From contig DATJSI010000092.1 of the NCBI GenBank assembly GCA_035504215.1, positions 1 to 35,729 of the forward strand: a stretch of 35,729 bases of DNA. Direction: 5' to 3'. The DNA is from Mycobacteriales bacterium. Its GTDB lineage: Bacteria; Actinomycetota; Actinomycetes; JAFAQI01. The notes beneath the pieces were generated by a model. It did no database searches and was not told the DNA's origin. It saw only the letters and a list, made by a program, of their open reading frames with translations. Of the stretch, positions 15,143-23,170 are shown piece by piece; the first letter of the stretch is position 1; every line of letters begins with the position of its first letter. Position numbers and translations under genes: made by a program.

Positions 15143-16812
15143 CCCCGCTTGGACGGCAGCAAGCCGGCGACCCGCTGCCGGTTGGCCGCGGACTTGCTGT
15201 CCTTGATCGCCGCCTTCGCCGCCTGCCAACCCGGGATGCCGCACACGCCGCCGCCGGCGTGGGTCGCCGAGCTGGCGTAGTACAGGCCCTTGATCGGAGT
15301 GCGGTAGTCGGCGTATCCCGGTGCAGGCCGCATGTGGAACAGCTGCTCGATCGAGAGCTCGCCGTGGAAGATATTGCCGCCCACCAGGCCGTACTCGTGC
15401 TCCATCTCATAGGGCCCGACCACGTCGCGATGCAGGATCGAGCTCTTGAAGTTCGGCGCGAGCTCGTTGTAGCAGTCGATCATCCGGTCGGCGTACGCCT
15501 CGAGCTCTTCCTGGTGCGGTTCCTCGCTCCAGGTCTCCGGCACCCACTGGGTGAACAGCGACATGATGTGCGTGCCCTCCGGGCACAGCGTGCGGTCGAA
15601 CGTCGACGGGATGACGCCGTCGCTGAACGGACGCACCGCCGCCTTGCCGTTACGGGCGTCCTGGAAGGCCTCTTCCATGTACTCGATCGTCGGTGCCATC
15701 TCGACCGAGCCGGTGTGGTGCTCCTGCAGGTTGGTGCCCGGGTCCGCGATGAAGTCCGGCAGCTCGGCGAGCGCGAGGTTGATCTTCACGACCCCGCTGC
15801 GGGTCTTCCAGGTCTCGATGTCGCGCACGAAGTCGGTCGGCAGGTTGCCGGGCCCGACATGGTCGAGGAACGCGGTCCGCGGGTGGAGGCTGGTCACCAC
15901 GACCGGCGCACGCAGCTCGTCGCCGTTGGCGAGTACGGCGCCCTGCACCCGGCCGCCTTCGACCAGCAGGCTCGCGACCGGCGAGTTGAGCTTGATCTCG
16001 GCGCCGAAGCTGCGCGCCGACCGCTCGATCGAGTCCGCGACGGCGCCCATGCCGCCTTCGGGGAAGCCCCAGTTGCCGAGGTGGCCGTCGCCGATGTCAC
16101 CGATCGAGTGGTGCGCCATGACGTACGCCGTACCGGGCTCGCACGGGCCGGCCCAGGTGCCGATGACGCCGTTCACGGCCATCGCACCCTTGACCTGCGG
16201 CGACTCGAACCAGTCGTCGAGAAGATCCGCGATGCTCATCGACATCAGCCGGGTGATGTCACCGATCGTGCGGACGTTGACACCGCGGTGGCGCCAGGCC
16301 AGCCGGAGGGTGTCGACGAGGTCGGCCGGTTTCTTCGAGCCGAGCTTCGGCGGAACGGTGAGCAGCAGCGGGCCGAGGACGTCGGCGAGCCCGCCCATCC
16401 AGGCGTCCCACTCGATCATCGCGTCGGCGTCCTTCTTGGACCACTTCGAGATTTCCTCGTAGTTGCGCTTGGCGTCGTCGGCGAGGATCTTGATCGAACC
16501 GCCGTCCGGGAAGGCCTGGTAGTACGGACCCATCGGGTAGACCTTGTAACCGTGCCGCTCGAGCGAGAGCTCGCGCATGATCGTCGGCGGCAGCAGGCTC
16601 ATCACGTAGGACAGCCGGGTGACCTTGAACTCCGGCGCGTCCGGCCACGGGCTTTCGGTGGTCGACGCGCCGCCGGTCTTGTGGCGGGACTCGAGCACCA
16701 CCGTCTTCGCACCGCTTCGGGCGAGGTACGCCGCTGCGACCAGTCCGTTGTGCCCGCCACCGACGACGATCGCGTCGTAGTTGCTGCTCACCATGTCCGT
16801 CTCCGCTGTCAT
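15139..16812 (-). CDS. PYROXD2/phytoene-desaturase-like FAD oxidoreductase
   Basis: 557 residues. The N-terminus DAIVVGGGHNGLVAAAYLARSG is the dinucleotide-binding fold, followed by VLESRHKTGGAS. The C-terminal GLYYASSATHAGGGVCGIPG closes the FAD site. This is the pattern of the PYROXD2 and CrtI-like amine oxidoreductase superfamily, whose bacterial substrates are mostly unknown. It heads an operon with the ADP-forming CoA ligase and is preceded by operator copy 2. ATGs at 16812 and 16794 are both possible starts. No carotenoid genes are near, so phytoene is an unlikely substrate. Confidence 0.88.
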   Translation of the reverse strand: MTAETDMVSSNYDAIVVGGGHNGLVAAAYLARSGAKTVVLESRHKTGGASTTESPWPDAPEFKVTRLSYVMSLLPPTIMRELSLERHGYKVYPMGPYYQAFPDGGSIKILADDAKRNYEEISKWSKKDADAMIEWDAWMGGLADVLGPLLLTVPPKLGSKKPADLVDTLRLAWRHRGVNVRTIGDITRLMSMSIADLLDDWFESPQVKGAMAVNGVIGTWAGPCEPGTAYVMAHHSIGDIGDGHLGNWGFPEGGMGAVADSIERSARSFGAEIKLNSPVASLLVEGGRVQGAVLANGDELRAPVVVTSLHPRTAFLDHVGPGNLPTDFVRDIETWKTRSGVVKINLALAELPDFIADPGTNLQEHHTGSVEMAPTIEYMEEAFQDARNGKAAVRPFSDGVIPSTFDRTLCPEGTHIMSLFTQWVPETWSEEPHQEELEAYADRMIDCYNELAPNFKSSILHRDVVGPYEMEHEYGLVGGNIFHGELSIEQLFHMRPAPGYADYRTPIKGLYYASSATHAGGGVCGIPGWQAAKAAIKDSKSAANRQRVAGLLPSKRG

Positions 16813-16832
16813 CGAGCGCCCGAATCGGGTTT

Positions 16833-16848
16833 GACTGAATGTTCAGTC
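16833..16848. promoter_or_regulatory. Operator copy 2, probable TetR autoregulatory site
   Basis: GACTGAATGTTCAGTC differs from a perfect palindrome by one central base. It lies between the PYROXD2-like gene and the divergent uORF-tetR-potA unit, overlapping the minus-strand -10. TetR regulators usually bind such a site beside their own gene. Confidence 0.8.
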
Positions 16849-16873
16849 TAGGAACTGATAAGGTCCAGGACAA
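16845..16873 (-). promoter_or_regulatory. Promoter of the PYROXD2-CoA ligase operon
   Basis: On the minus strand TTGTCC (16873-16868) and TAGACT (16850-16845) are spaced by 17 bases. The -10 is the same hexamer, in the same register to the operator, as at the promoter of the acyl-CoA dehydrogenase at 9183. Confidence 0.55.
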
Positions 16874-16895
16874 GAACTCGCGGGCAGGAGATCGC

Positions 16896-16946
16896 ATGAC
16901 GACGTCGATCAGCCCGCGCGTTTTCACTCTAAGGTTGCACCAATGA
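16896..16946 (+). CDS. 16-codon upstream reading frame overlapping tetR
   Basis: An ATG at 16896, preceded by GCAGGAG with suitable spacing, opens a frame encoding MTTSISPRVFTLRLHQ. Its TGA (16944-16946) overlaps the tetR ATG (16943-16945) as ATGA. tetR has no comparable ribosome-binding site of its own, so its translation probably depends on ribosomes ending this frame. The peptide shows no known leader features. Expression is inferred, not seen. Confidence 0.5.
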   Translation: MTTSISPRVFTLRLHQ

Positions 16947-17638
16947 GCGCGTTGGCCCCTGAGAGCAACGAGTCGAGCAGCAGCGGTGCGCCGGATGGCC
17001 GACGCGAGCAACTGCTCGATGCCGCCCTGGCGGTGATCGCCGAGCGCGGCTTCCCCGAGACCCGCATCGCGGACGTCGCCGCGCGGGCCGGCACGAGCCC
17101 GGCGCTCGTCATCTATTACTTCAAGACCCGCGACCAGCTGCTGACCGAGGCGATCCGCCTGTCCGAGGACCGCTGGTACGCCGAGGGCACCGCGCGGATC
17201 GCCACCATTCCCTCGGCGGCCGGTCGGCTCGAAGAGCTGGTCGCCATGACCTGCATGCCCGAAGAAGAGGGCGATCCGGTGTCGTGGACGCTGTGGCTCG
17301 ACCTGTGGGCGCAGGCCGCGCGGCACCCCGAGGTGGCTGCGGTCCGCCGCGAGTTCGACGAGCACTGGCGGCAGACGATCGTCGACCTGGTCCACGAAGG
17401 CCAGCAGTCGGGCGAGTTCTCGGCGATCGACGCGGACAACTTCGCGGTCGTGATGTCGGCGCTCCTTGACGGATTCGCCATCCAGATTGCACTGTGTGAT
17501 CCCGTCGTCAACCACGAACGGACGTTCCGACTCAGCATGGAGTTCGCGGCCGGTCAGCTCGGCTTCGCCTGGTCCCCGAAGCCGCGTGGTCGGCGCGAGC
17601 GGGTGGGGCAGAGCACGCGTGCTCCTCGACCCGCCTGA
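16943..17638 (+). CDS. TetR-family transcriptional regulator
   Basis: 231 residues. The N-terminal helix-turn-helix covers about 20-70: REQLLDAALAVIAERGF, then TRIADVAARAGTSPALVIYYFKTRDQLL. The C-terminal ligand domain resembles the BetI-type subgroup, and a basic tail follows from about 208. It most likely represses the 16-base palindrome found beside its own gene and at the other catabolic genes here, and is released by a pathway substrate or intermediate. It is cotranscribed with potA (24-base gap) and seems translationally coupled to the 16-codon frame before it. Confidence 0.93.
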   Translation: MSALAPESNESSSSGAPDGRREQLLDAALAVIAERGFPETRIADVAARAGTSPALVIYYFKTRDQLLTEAIRLSEDRWYAEGTARIATIPSAAGRLEELVAMTCMPEEEGDPVSWTLWLDLWAQAARHPEVAAVRREFDEHWRQTIVDLVHEGQQSGEFSAIDADNFAVVMSALLDGFAIQIALCDPVVNHERTFRLSMEFAAGQLGFAWSPKPRGRRERVGQSTRAPRPA

Positions 17639-17662
17639 CCGCGGAGCAAGGAGGCAGCGCGG

Positions 17663-18796
17663 GTGGCTGGTGGCCAGGTCGACCTGATCGGTCTGACGAA
17701 GCGGTTCACCGAAGTCGCGGTCGACGAGATCGACCTCGCGATCGCGAGCGGTGAGTTCTTCTCCTTGTTGGGTCCGTCCGGTTGCGGCAAGACCACGACG
17801 CTGCGCATGATCGCCGGCTTCGAACAGCCCACCAGCGGCCAGATCCTGCTCGACGGCAGTGACGTCTCCCGCGTGCCTCCGGACAAGCGCAACGTCAACA
17901 CGGTTTTCCAGAACTACGCGCTGTTCCCGTTTCTCAGCGTCTACGACAACGTCGCCTTCGGGCTTCGCTACCGCAAGGTGAGCAAGCAGGAAATGGCCCG
18001 AAAGGTCAACGAGGCGCTCGACCTGGTCGAGATGCGGCCCTACGCCAAGCGGCGTCCGGCCGAGATCTCCGGCGGTCAGCAGCAGCGGGTTGCGCTCGCC
18101 CGGGCCCTCGTCCTCAACCCCGCGGTCCTGCTCCTCGACGAGCCGCTCGGCGCGCTCGATGCGAAGCTGCGACGCGCGCTCAAGGTCGAGCTCAAGGCGC
18201 TGCAGGAGCGGGTCGGCATCACGTTCCTCTATGTCACGCACGACCAGGAAGAAGCGCTGACGATGTCCGACCGGCTCGCGGTCATGTCGGCCGGCAAGCT
18301 GGCCCAGGTCGGTTCGCCGCGCGAGGTCTACGAGGCGCCTGCATCGACGTACGTCGCAGACTTCCTCGGGGTCTCCAACCTCATGAACGTCGAGGTGGTC
18401 GAGGTCGGCTCGCGGTGCATGGTGAAGCTCGGCGAGTCCGTGTTGTCCGTCGAGCCGAACGGCACGACCCCGAGCCGGGGTTCGGCGATGCTCTGCATCC
18501 GACCCGAGAAGGTCGACCTCGAGCCGCACGGAACTCCTGGCGACAACCGCGCGCCGGCGATGATCGAGCGCAGCGTGTTCCTCGGGTCCTCGACGCAGGT
18601 CTACGTCCGGCTCGCGGCCGGCCCGTCGCTGCAGGCGCAGCTCACCGGCGAGAAGGCTGCCGTCGACCTCGCGCAGGGCACGCCGGTCAGCGTCCACCTG
18701 CCACCTCACGCGCTGCGAGTACTACCGGAGGACCCGGCGTTCACGGCGAAGGCGGCCGACGATTGGGACGCTGCAGATCCCGGCGAGCCCGCCTGA
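17663..18796 (+). CDS. potA: ABC transporter ATP-binding protein, PotA type
   Basis: 377 residues. The nucleotide-binding domain shows Walker A GPSGCGKTT (37-45), a Q-loop at VFQNYALFPFLSV, signature ISGGQQQRVALARAL, Walker B LLLDEPLGALD and the H-loop THDQEEALTMSD. The C-terminal third is a TOBE-type regulatory domain with IRPEKVDLEP. This layout is that of polyamine/opine/iron-type importers (PotA family). The GTG start at 17663 follows AAGGAGG. It is the only ATPase for the PotD-PotB-PotC components encoded at 24142-27359, from which it is separated by about 5.3 kb of unrelated genes. The true substrate is unknown. Confidence 0.92.
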   Translation: MAGGQVDLIGLTKRFTEVAVDEIDLAIASGEFFSLLGPSGCGKTTTLRMIAGFEQPTSGQILLDGSDVSRVPPDKRNVNTVFQNYALFPFLSVYDNVAFGLRYRKVSKQEMARKVNEALDLVEMRPYAKRRPAEISGGQQQRVALARALVLNPAVLLLDEPLGALDAKLRRALKVELKALQERVGITFLYVTHDQEEALTMSDRLAVMSAGKLAQVGSPREVYEAPASTYVADFLGVSNLMNVEVVEVGSRCMVKLGESVLSVEPNGTTPSRGSAMLCIRPEKVDLEPHGTPGDNRAPAMIERSVFLGSSTQVYVRLAAGPSLQAQLTGEKAAVDLAQGTPVSVHLPPHALRVLPEDPAFTAKAADDWDAADPGEPA

Positions 18797-18934
18797 CTCC
18801 TCCGGCGGAAGTTCCACTCAGCACGTGGTCACCGGTGGACTCCGAGCCTCGCTGTTTCCTCCTCGCAACTAGTGGCTCGGAATCGGCCGAGATTTGGTGG
18901 ACGGGCGCTGCGCTTTGGCTGACAACATGACGGG

Positions 18935-19681
18935 GTGACTGGCACGGACGTCGAGTCGGGCTCCGATGCTGAGGTGGCACTCGCGGCCGCCTCAGCTGGT
19001 GCGGCAGTCGTGCGTCGGCTGTTCCATCAACCCCTGGTTCGCTACGACAAGTCGTCGACCGACTTCGCGACGCAAGCCGACCTCGAGAGCGAGGAGGCGA
19101 TCCGCGCTGTCATCCTCGCCGCGCGACCTTCCGACACGTTCGTGGGTGAGGAACGCGGTGAGAGGCTCGGCGCAGAAGACGCCCGCCGATGGCTGGTCGA
19201 TCCGCTCTGCGGGACGTTGAACTATGCAGCAGGCACTCCCCTCGCGGCGACCAACGTCGCGCTCGCGACGTCGGCTGGGGTCCAAGTCGCCGTGTCGGCA
19301 GACCCGATCGCCGAGGAGTACTTCTGGACCGACGGTGAGGCTGCATGGCTTCGCCAGGGAGGTCTCGATACGCGACTCGAGCCGACGGCATCGTCGAGTC
19401 TGGTCGACGTCAACTGCGATGGTCTCGGCGACTTCATCGGACCCCAACTTGTTGCCGACAGCGAACTGCGAAGCCGCTACGGACCCCGCGTACTGTCGAC
19501 CACCCTCGCGCTGGCATGGGTCGCCGCGGGCCAGCGTACCGCGTACATCACCGATGGTGACCTGGCCGGGAGTGTCCACTTCACCGCAGGCATTGCACTG
19601 TGCCGCGATGCGGGCTGTGTTGTGAGCGACCTGATGGGTGATCCGACCTATTACCGGACGCGGCCTCATAGCGGCCGCTGA
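18935..19681 (+). CDS. Inositol-monophosphatase-superfamily protein with altered metal ligands
   Basis: 248 residues with the IMPase fold: TQADLESEEAIR (about 47-58), GEERGE (71-76, Glu72 and Glu73) and WLVDPLCGTLNYAAGTP (87-102). The usual DPxDGT motif reads DPLCGT, so the second aspartate is Cys92. The usual C-terminal WDxAAG reads VHFTAG, replacing the second metal aspartate with His. Asp89 is kept. The set Asp/Cys/His suggests either a lost phosphatase activity or a switch from Mg2+ to a softer metal. The GTG at 18935 is the best start. It follows potA on the same strand after 138 bases and begins the accessory block. Confidence 0.8.
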   Translation: MTGTDVESGSDAEVALAAASAGAAVVRRLFHQPLVRYDKSSTDFATQADLESEEAIRAVILAARPSDTFVGEERGERLGAEDARRWLVDPLCGTLNYAAGTPLAATNVALATSAGVQVAVSADPIAEEYFWTDGEAAWLRQGGLDTRLEPTASSSLVDVNCDGLGDFIGPQLVADSELRSRYGPRVLSTTLALAWVAAGQRTAYITDGDLAGSVHFTAGIALCRDAGCVVSDLMGDPTYYRTRPHSGR

Positions 19682-19879
19682 CTCAAGCACCCATCGACAC
19701 CTGGTGCACCTGGTCGGCAAGTACCTACCCTGACCGTCGGGTGCTGCCGAATCGACTCAGAGAGCCGGCTATGGTCGGTCGGCTCCTCCGGCTTGATTCG
19801 TCGGTGAGGTGGCGACCTGACTGTGACCCATAACTGTGCGTGTGTCCGCATCAGAACACCGCTTCCGGTCGCCGCGGTT

Positions 19880-20404
19880 CTATCCAGATATGTGTCCTCG
19901 AGCACGGCAAGCGTCAGCGTGCTGCTGACCTAACAAGGTAGAGGCCTCGCCGGTGCCACCGGTCAGCACCAAGCAGGCGAAGTACGTTCGACCGCGATGC
20001 CCTTCGGGCTTATAGAAACGCACCGTAACGCGACGGTTGATCAGGTTGCCAGCATCGCAGGCGGGGGTGCAACTGTTGAATCGCTGGACGGCGTGAGCTC
20101 GGGCGGTGTGGGTGGACCATCCTTGGTAGTGGAGCCCTTTCAGTACGTAGATCGCGTCACCCCCGCAGTCCACTGTCATATTGACGGGCTTGAAGCGCGC
20201 ACTCTTCGTCGGATGCAGACAGTTCGCAACGACGAGCACTCGGCTTGGCGAGCTGTGCGTCCCTGCGACCGTCGAAGACACACGCGAGCCGATCGGACCT
20301 GGCGTGGCGAACTGCCTCGACACGGTGCATCCCGTTACAGCGACGAGCATGACGAGCAATCCCGCCCATCTCGCGCCACTCACACGGTTTTGACGCTGGA
20401 ACAT
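19880..20404 (-). CDS. Putative lipoprotein with conserved cysteines
   Basis: 174 residues from the ATG at 20404. A basic N-terminus and hydrophobic stretch (WAGLLVMLVAV) lead to the lipobox VTGC (Cys26). The mature part has regularly placed cysteines: VVANCLHP, VDCGGD, FNSCTPACDAG and FACLVL. This order resembles actinobacterial secreted proteins of unknown function, whose cysteines probably form disulfides. The longer upstream extension of this frame is Arg-rich and overlaps the neighbouring gene, so it is not used. It is the last gene in a probable minus-strand run with 20476-20730 and 20793-21614. Confidence 0.65.
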   Translation of the reverse strand: MFQRQNRVSGARWAGLLVMLVAVTGCTVSRQFATPGPIGSRVSSTVAGTHSSPSRVLVVANCLHPTKSARFKPVNMTVDCGGDAIYVLKGLHYQGWSTHTARAHAVQRFNSCTPACDAGNLINRRVTVRFYKPEGHRGRTYFACLVLTGGTGEASTLLGQQHADACRARGHISG

Positions 20405-20475
20405 CACCGAAGGTTGTGTTGATAGCCGATCAGACCGAACAAGCTCGGTTCGAACGAAGGTGTGGAGCCGACCCT

Positions 20476-20730
20476 TTAGGGGCTTGCCTTTGCAACGACC
20501 TTCGGTGGTGTATTCGGTGTGCTGATCCCTAGCAGCTCGGTGCGGTCGCGGCTGACCATGATCACGTCGCCGAGTGCTCCGATCGGTGCGGTCGGTGCAA
20601 ACGCTGTCGTGGAGCTCACGACGGTGCCGGGCAAGCCAACACCGCTGGCGAGCGGTCCAGCCCCGAACGCCATCGAGGTAGCCAGCGTGGCCGAGCTGAC
20701 GAGCCGCGCGACTCCGGAGCACACGAGCAC
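20476..20730 (-). CDS. Small hypothetical protein
   Basis: From the GTG at 20730 this frame gives 84 residues: a mildly hydrophobic Ala/Gly/Ser/Thr-rich stretch (ARLVSSATLATSMAFGAGPL) and a more polar end (GDVIMVSRDRTELLGI). Codons in this frame are mostly GC-ending, and the gaps to both minus-strand lipoprotein genes are short (62 and 71 bases). An opposing plus-strand frame at 20519-20806 is also open and cannot be excluded. No family is recognised. Confidence 0.3.
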   Translation of the reverse strand: MLVCSGVARLVSSATLATSMAFGAGPLASGVGLPGTVVSSTTAFAPTAPIGALGDVIMVSRDRTELLGISTPNTPPKVVAKASP

Positions 20731-20792
20731 ATTGTTACCCGAACACCGTCGACCACAGCATCCAAGCGGACGCCGCCAACTCCCCGAAAAGG

Positions 20793-21614
20793 TTAGAGCC
20801 TGGTGAATCGGCCGTTCCGCCACACCCATTCGAGGTGCAGCGACCGGTCGGGACAGCACGAAGGGACATGCCGGGAGGTGAAGCCGCCGGCCTTGGTTCG
20901 AACCACGTCGTCGTACACCGAGAACGTGTTGGTCTGGAAGTAGTGCGATGCCGGTCTCGCGGTCGCAGCGAGCAGTGTCGCCAGCAGTTCGGGATGCCGC
21001 GCCGAGGATCGACCGTCGTACACGTAGAGCGCCGAAGGAGGCGTACCGGCGCCGAAGTTGCAACGGACCTCAACGACTGCATCCGGAAACCCGTCGTCGC
21101 CGAAGTCGTACAGGATGTGCCGCAGAACTGTGATGTGACCGTATCGACCACACCGATCCGGATAACTGACCCTGTTCCACTCGACGTGGGCCAGCCTGGC
21201 TCGCACGGGCACATCGACCAGATCCGTACTGCAACGGGTCGTACGACCGTTGTGACTACTGTCAACCCGCACCGGCACCTCAGCACTCGAACTGCCCGCC
21301 CGGCCCACGGTGAACGGGATGGTTGCATGACCTGCAGAGTTCGCCAAAGCGAAGCGCGTGACACTATCTCGCGCGAAGGTCATCGTCACCGAGACGCGCG
21401 CGAAGGGCTGGGTCGAGGCGCCGACTCGCACATTCGCGTATCTGTGCACCCCTCGTTTGCTAAGTGTGACCCTGCAATGCCGCGAGCTATCCGCTTCGCT
21501 GCCCGCGCTTCGGCTATGCGGGGGCTGGTTCACGACCGATGACGACGCGCAACCAACACACGCCAAGCCAACCGTCACCACAGCCAAGAGCCAGCGCTGC
21601 AACCGGCATCTCAA
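20793..21614 (-). CDS. Putative lipoprotein, function unknown
   Basis: 273 residues. The signal MRCRLQRWLLAVVTVGLACVGC gives a lipidation site at Cys22. The first half holds beta-rich sequence resembling an immunoglobulin-like module (ARVSVTMTFARDSVTRFALANSAG). The C-terminal half has LYDFGDDGFPDAVVEVRCNFGAGTPPSALYVYDG. That pattern appears in actinobacterial secreted proteins that report on a short acidic D-x-D-G-type motif, and it ends in SCCPD and WVWRNGRF. The protein would be surface-exposed. It heads a short minus-strand run of secreted or small proteins and is divergent from the YCII gene. Confidence 0.7.
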   Translation of the reverse strand: MRCRLQRWLLAVVTVGLACVGCASSSVVNQPPHSRSAGSEADSSRHCRVTLSKRGVHRYANVRVGASTQPFARVSVTMTFARDSVTRFALANSAGHATIPFTVGRAGSSSAEVPVRVDSSHNGRTTRCSTDLVDVPVRARLAHVEWNRVSYPDRCGRYGHITVLRHILYDFGDDGFPDAVVEVRCNFGAGTPPSALYVYDGRSSARHPELLATLLAATARPASHYFQTNTFSVYDDVVRTKAGGFTSRHVPSCCPDRSLHLEWVWRNGRFTRL

Positions 21615-21805
21615 CGTCGTTCAGCCTCCCTCGCTGATCGCGGTTGGCGGATCCAATCGCGGGCGCACCGCGCGATCTCACCCATACGGAGACGCTTGAG
21701 GCCACACCGGGGTTGCCCGATCGCGGTCGGCCAGCGCTGAACCTCGGAGCGAGTTGCCTACTGGTCGTTCCCATCGGGTAGGACTCCGGATGATGGAGGT
21801 GCCAT

Positions 21806-22141
21806 ATGCAGTTCTTGATGTTGATCTACCGAGACCGTGTCCCTGTCGGAGCCTCGAACGGCCCAGCCGGTAGCGACGTAGAGGCATGGGTTACGCGATT
21901 GACTGAGAGAGGTATTCGGCTCGCCGGCGATCCGGTCGCTCCCGACAACGAGGCACTCACGGTTCGAGTTCGTAACGGCTCGACCAAGGTGGACAAGGCC
22001 GCGTTTCTGGACACCGGTGGCGCACTCCTTGGGTTCGACCTCCTGGAGTGTGTGGACCAGGACCAGGCGGTCGCCGTCGCCGCGGAGCACCCGCTGGCGG
22101 TGCGACACGTGCTGGAGCTGCGCCCCATCAGGTCCGACTAG
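21806..22141 (+). CDS. YCII-related domain protein
   Basis: 111 residues starting MQFLMLIYRD. TERGIRLAGDPVAPDNEALTVRVRNG, LLGFDLLECVDQDQAVAVAAEHP and a final VLELRPI match YCII/DGPF-type ferredoxin-like alpha-beta proteins. Actinobacteria often encode these beside ECF sigma factors, but no sigma factor gene is seen here. The biochemical role of the family is largely unknown. GGAGGT lies just upstream of the ATG. Confidence 0.85.
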   Translation: MQFLMLIYRDRVPVGASNGPAGSDVEAWVTRLTERGIRLAGDPVAPDNEALTVRVRNGSTKVDKAAFLDTGGALLGFDLLECVDQDQAVAVAAEHPLAVRHVLELRPIRSD

Positions 22142-22291
22142 ACGCCCAGGAGCATCACCTAGCCGCTTGAGAACGAAGCCTCTCCTGTTTGATACAGGCC
22201 CAGGCTCAAGATCGCTCAGCAGCGGCGGGGGTGGCGGGGTGTTTGCACTACATGCGAAAGACGCCATCGTTCGGGCCCGCGGGTTGCCGTC

Positions 22292-22885
22292 CTACACCAT
22301 CCCGCTGCTTAGCTGGTCGGCCGTCATGCGGTCGGCAGTGACCAAGGAGTCCCAGGTACCCGTGCCGTCCGAGAGAGGCGTGAACCGGTAGTCGCCAGTT
22401 TCCAGGAAACCGGCCCACCACTCGATCGGCACCGCCAACGAACTGATCTTGTGGCTCTCATCGAGGGGGTACTCGTACATTCGGGCGGTGATGGTCCCGC
22501 GCCGGCGAGAGTCATCTCCGCAGTACATGATGATCGGGTCGCCGCACCACATAACTGGCAGCCAGCGCGGGTCATCTTCGTCGAACTCGGCGATGCTCGC
22601 GTAGACGGTTGGGTAATCATCGAGGGCTTGCGCTAGCGACCGTGTCTGAAGGCTCGGGCCGATCCACCCACCCCACCACTCCTGTTCAGACGGCTGGTGG
22701 TAACCGTTGTGCCAGCCGAACAGTGTGATGAGATCCTCCGGCGGATCGAGGTCGACAGCACCTAGTTGGCCGCGGATGTCGGCTTCCGTTAGGCCCGGCT
22801 GAAGTCCTTCGACGACGGGACAACGAACCTGGACAAGCGCACGCTCAAGGCGTTCCAAGGCCTCTTGCAACCGCTGGGACACCAA
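22292..22885 (-). CDS. SMI1/KNR4 (SUKH) family protein
   Basis: 197 residues. GLTEADIRGQLGAVDLDPPEDLITLFGWHNGYH is the N-terminal SUKH core. WLPVMWCGDPIIMYCGDD and the later WAGFLETGDYRF are consistent with the rest of the SMI1/KNR4 fold. Family members often serve as immunity proteins against contact-dependent or polymorphic toxins, but many stand alone. No toxin gene is visible beside it, so an immunity role is only possible. It is encoded in the accessory block and convergent with the YCII gene. Confidence 0.8.
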   Translation of the reverse strand: MVSQRLQEALERLERALVQVRCPVVEGLQPGLTEADIRGQLGAVDLDPPEDLITLFGWHNGYHQPSEQEWWGGWIGPSLQTRSLAQALDDYPTVYASIAEFDEDDPRWLPVMWCGDPIIMYCGDDSRRRGTITARMYEYPLDESHKISSLAVPIEWWAGFLETGDYRFTPLSDGTGTWDSLVTADRMTADQLSSGMV

Positions 22886-22986
22886 CGCATCCTACGATCT
22901 AGTCAGCAGAGCGAACGATGGGAACTTACTCTTCCGTTTCGTCGGGGCGTTTTGCTATCGACCAGCGCGCCTGGACTTGAAGAGAG

Positions 22987-23166
22987 ATGAACGGCGGAAG
23001 CATCCAGTCGCGCCGGATCTCGGCAGCACGGCAGCTCTGGCGCAGGGAACGGCACTACCTGTTCGGCACTGAACTGACCAACCTCGCGGATGGCCTGTCG
23101 ACGGATCCCGCGCCTGGGCGTGAGTCTGCCGAAACACGCCTGAGGCCACACCACACGCTGCGATGA
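22987..23166 (+). CDS. Small hypothetical protein just upstream of a lipoprotein
   Basis: An ATG at 22987, preceded by GAAGAGAG, opens a 59-residue frame beginning MNGGSIQSRRISAARQLWRR. It has a basic, probably helical first half and a polar tail. Its TGA is four bases before the ATG of the lipoprotein gene at 23171, so the two could be cotranscribed and coupled. No family is recognised. Short length and poor spacing of the ribosome-binding site keep confidence low. Confidence 0.4.
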   Translation: MNGGSIQSRRISAARQLWRRERHYLFGTELTNLADGLSTDPAPGRESAETRLRPHHTLR

Positions 23167-23170
23167 TCGT

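Noticed and set aside
13859-15280. Long plus-strand frame opposite the ADP-forming CoA ligase
   Set aside because: The opposite strand encodes a complete acyl-CoA synthetase with catalytic motifs; this frame is an Arg/His-rich shadow.
15139-16812. Carotenoid biosynthesis gene
   Set aside because: The protein looks like PYROXD2 rather than CrtI, and no phytoene synthase or cyclase is near; its partner is a CoA ligase.
16259-18709. Very long minus-strand open frame (over 800 codons) across tetR and potA
   Set aside because: It is antisense to two genes with clear motifs and its product is Arg/Asp/Leu-rich with no domain pattern; long antisense frames are expected in high-GC DNA.
20519-20806. 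Plus-strand 95-codon frame
   Set aside because: It opposes a minus-strand frame with better spacing to neighbouring same-strand genes, and its tail becomes His/Arg/Pro-rich; not certain enough to list.
22292-22885. Toxin-immunity pair based on the SUKH protein
   Set aside because: No toxin domain is encoded beside it; the family also contains many stand-alone proteins.
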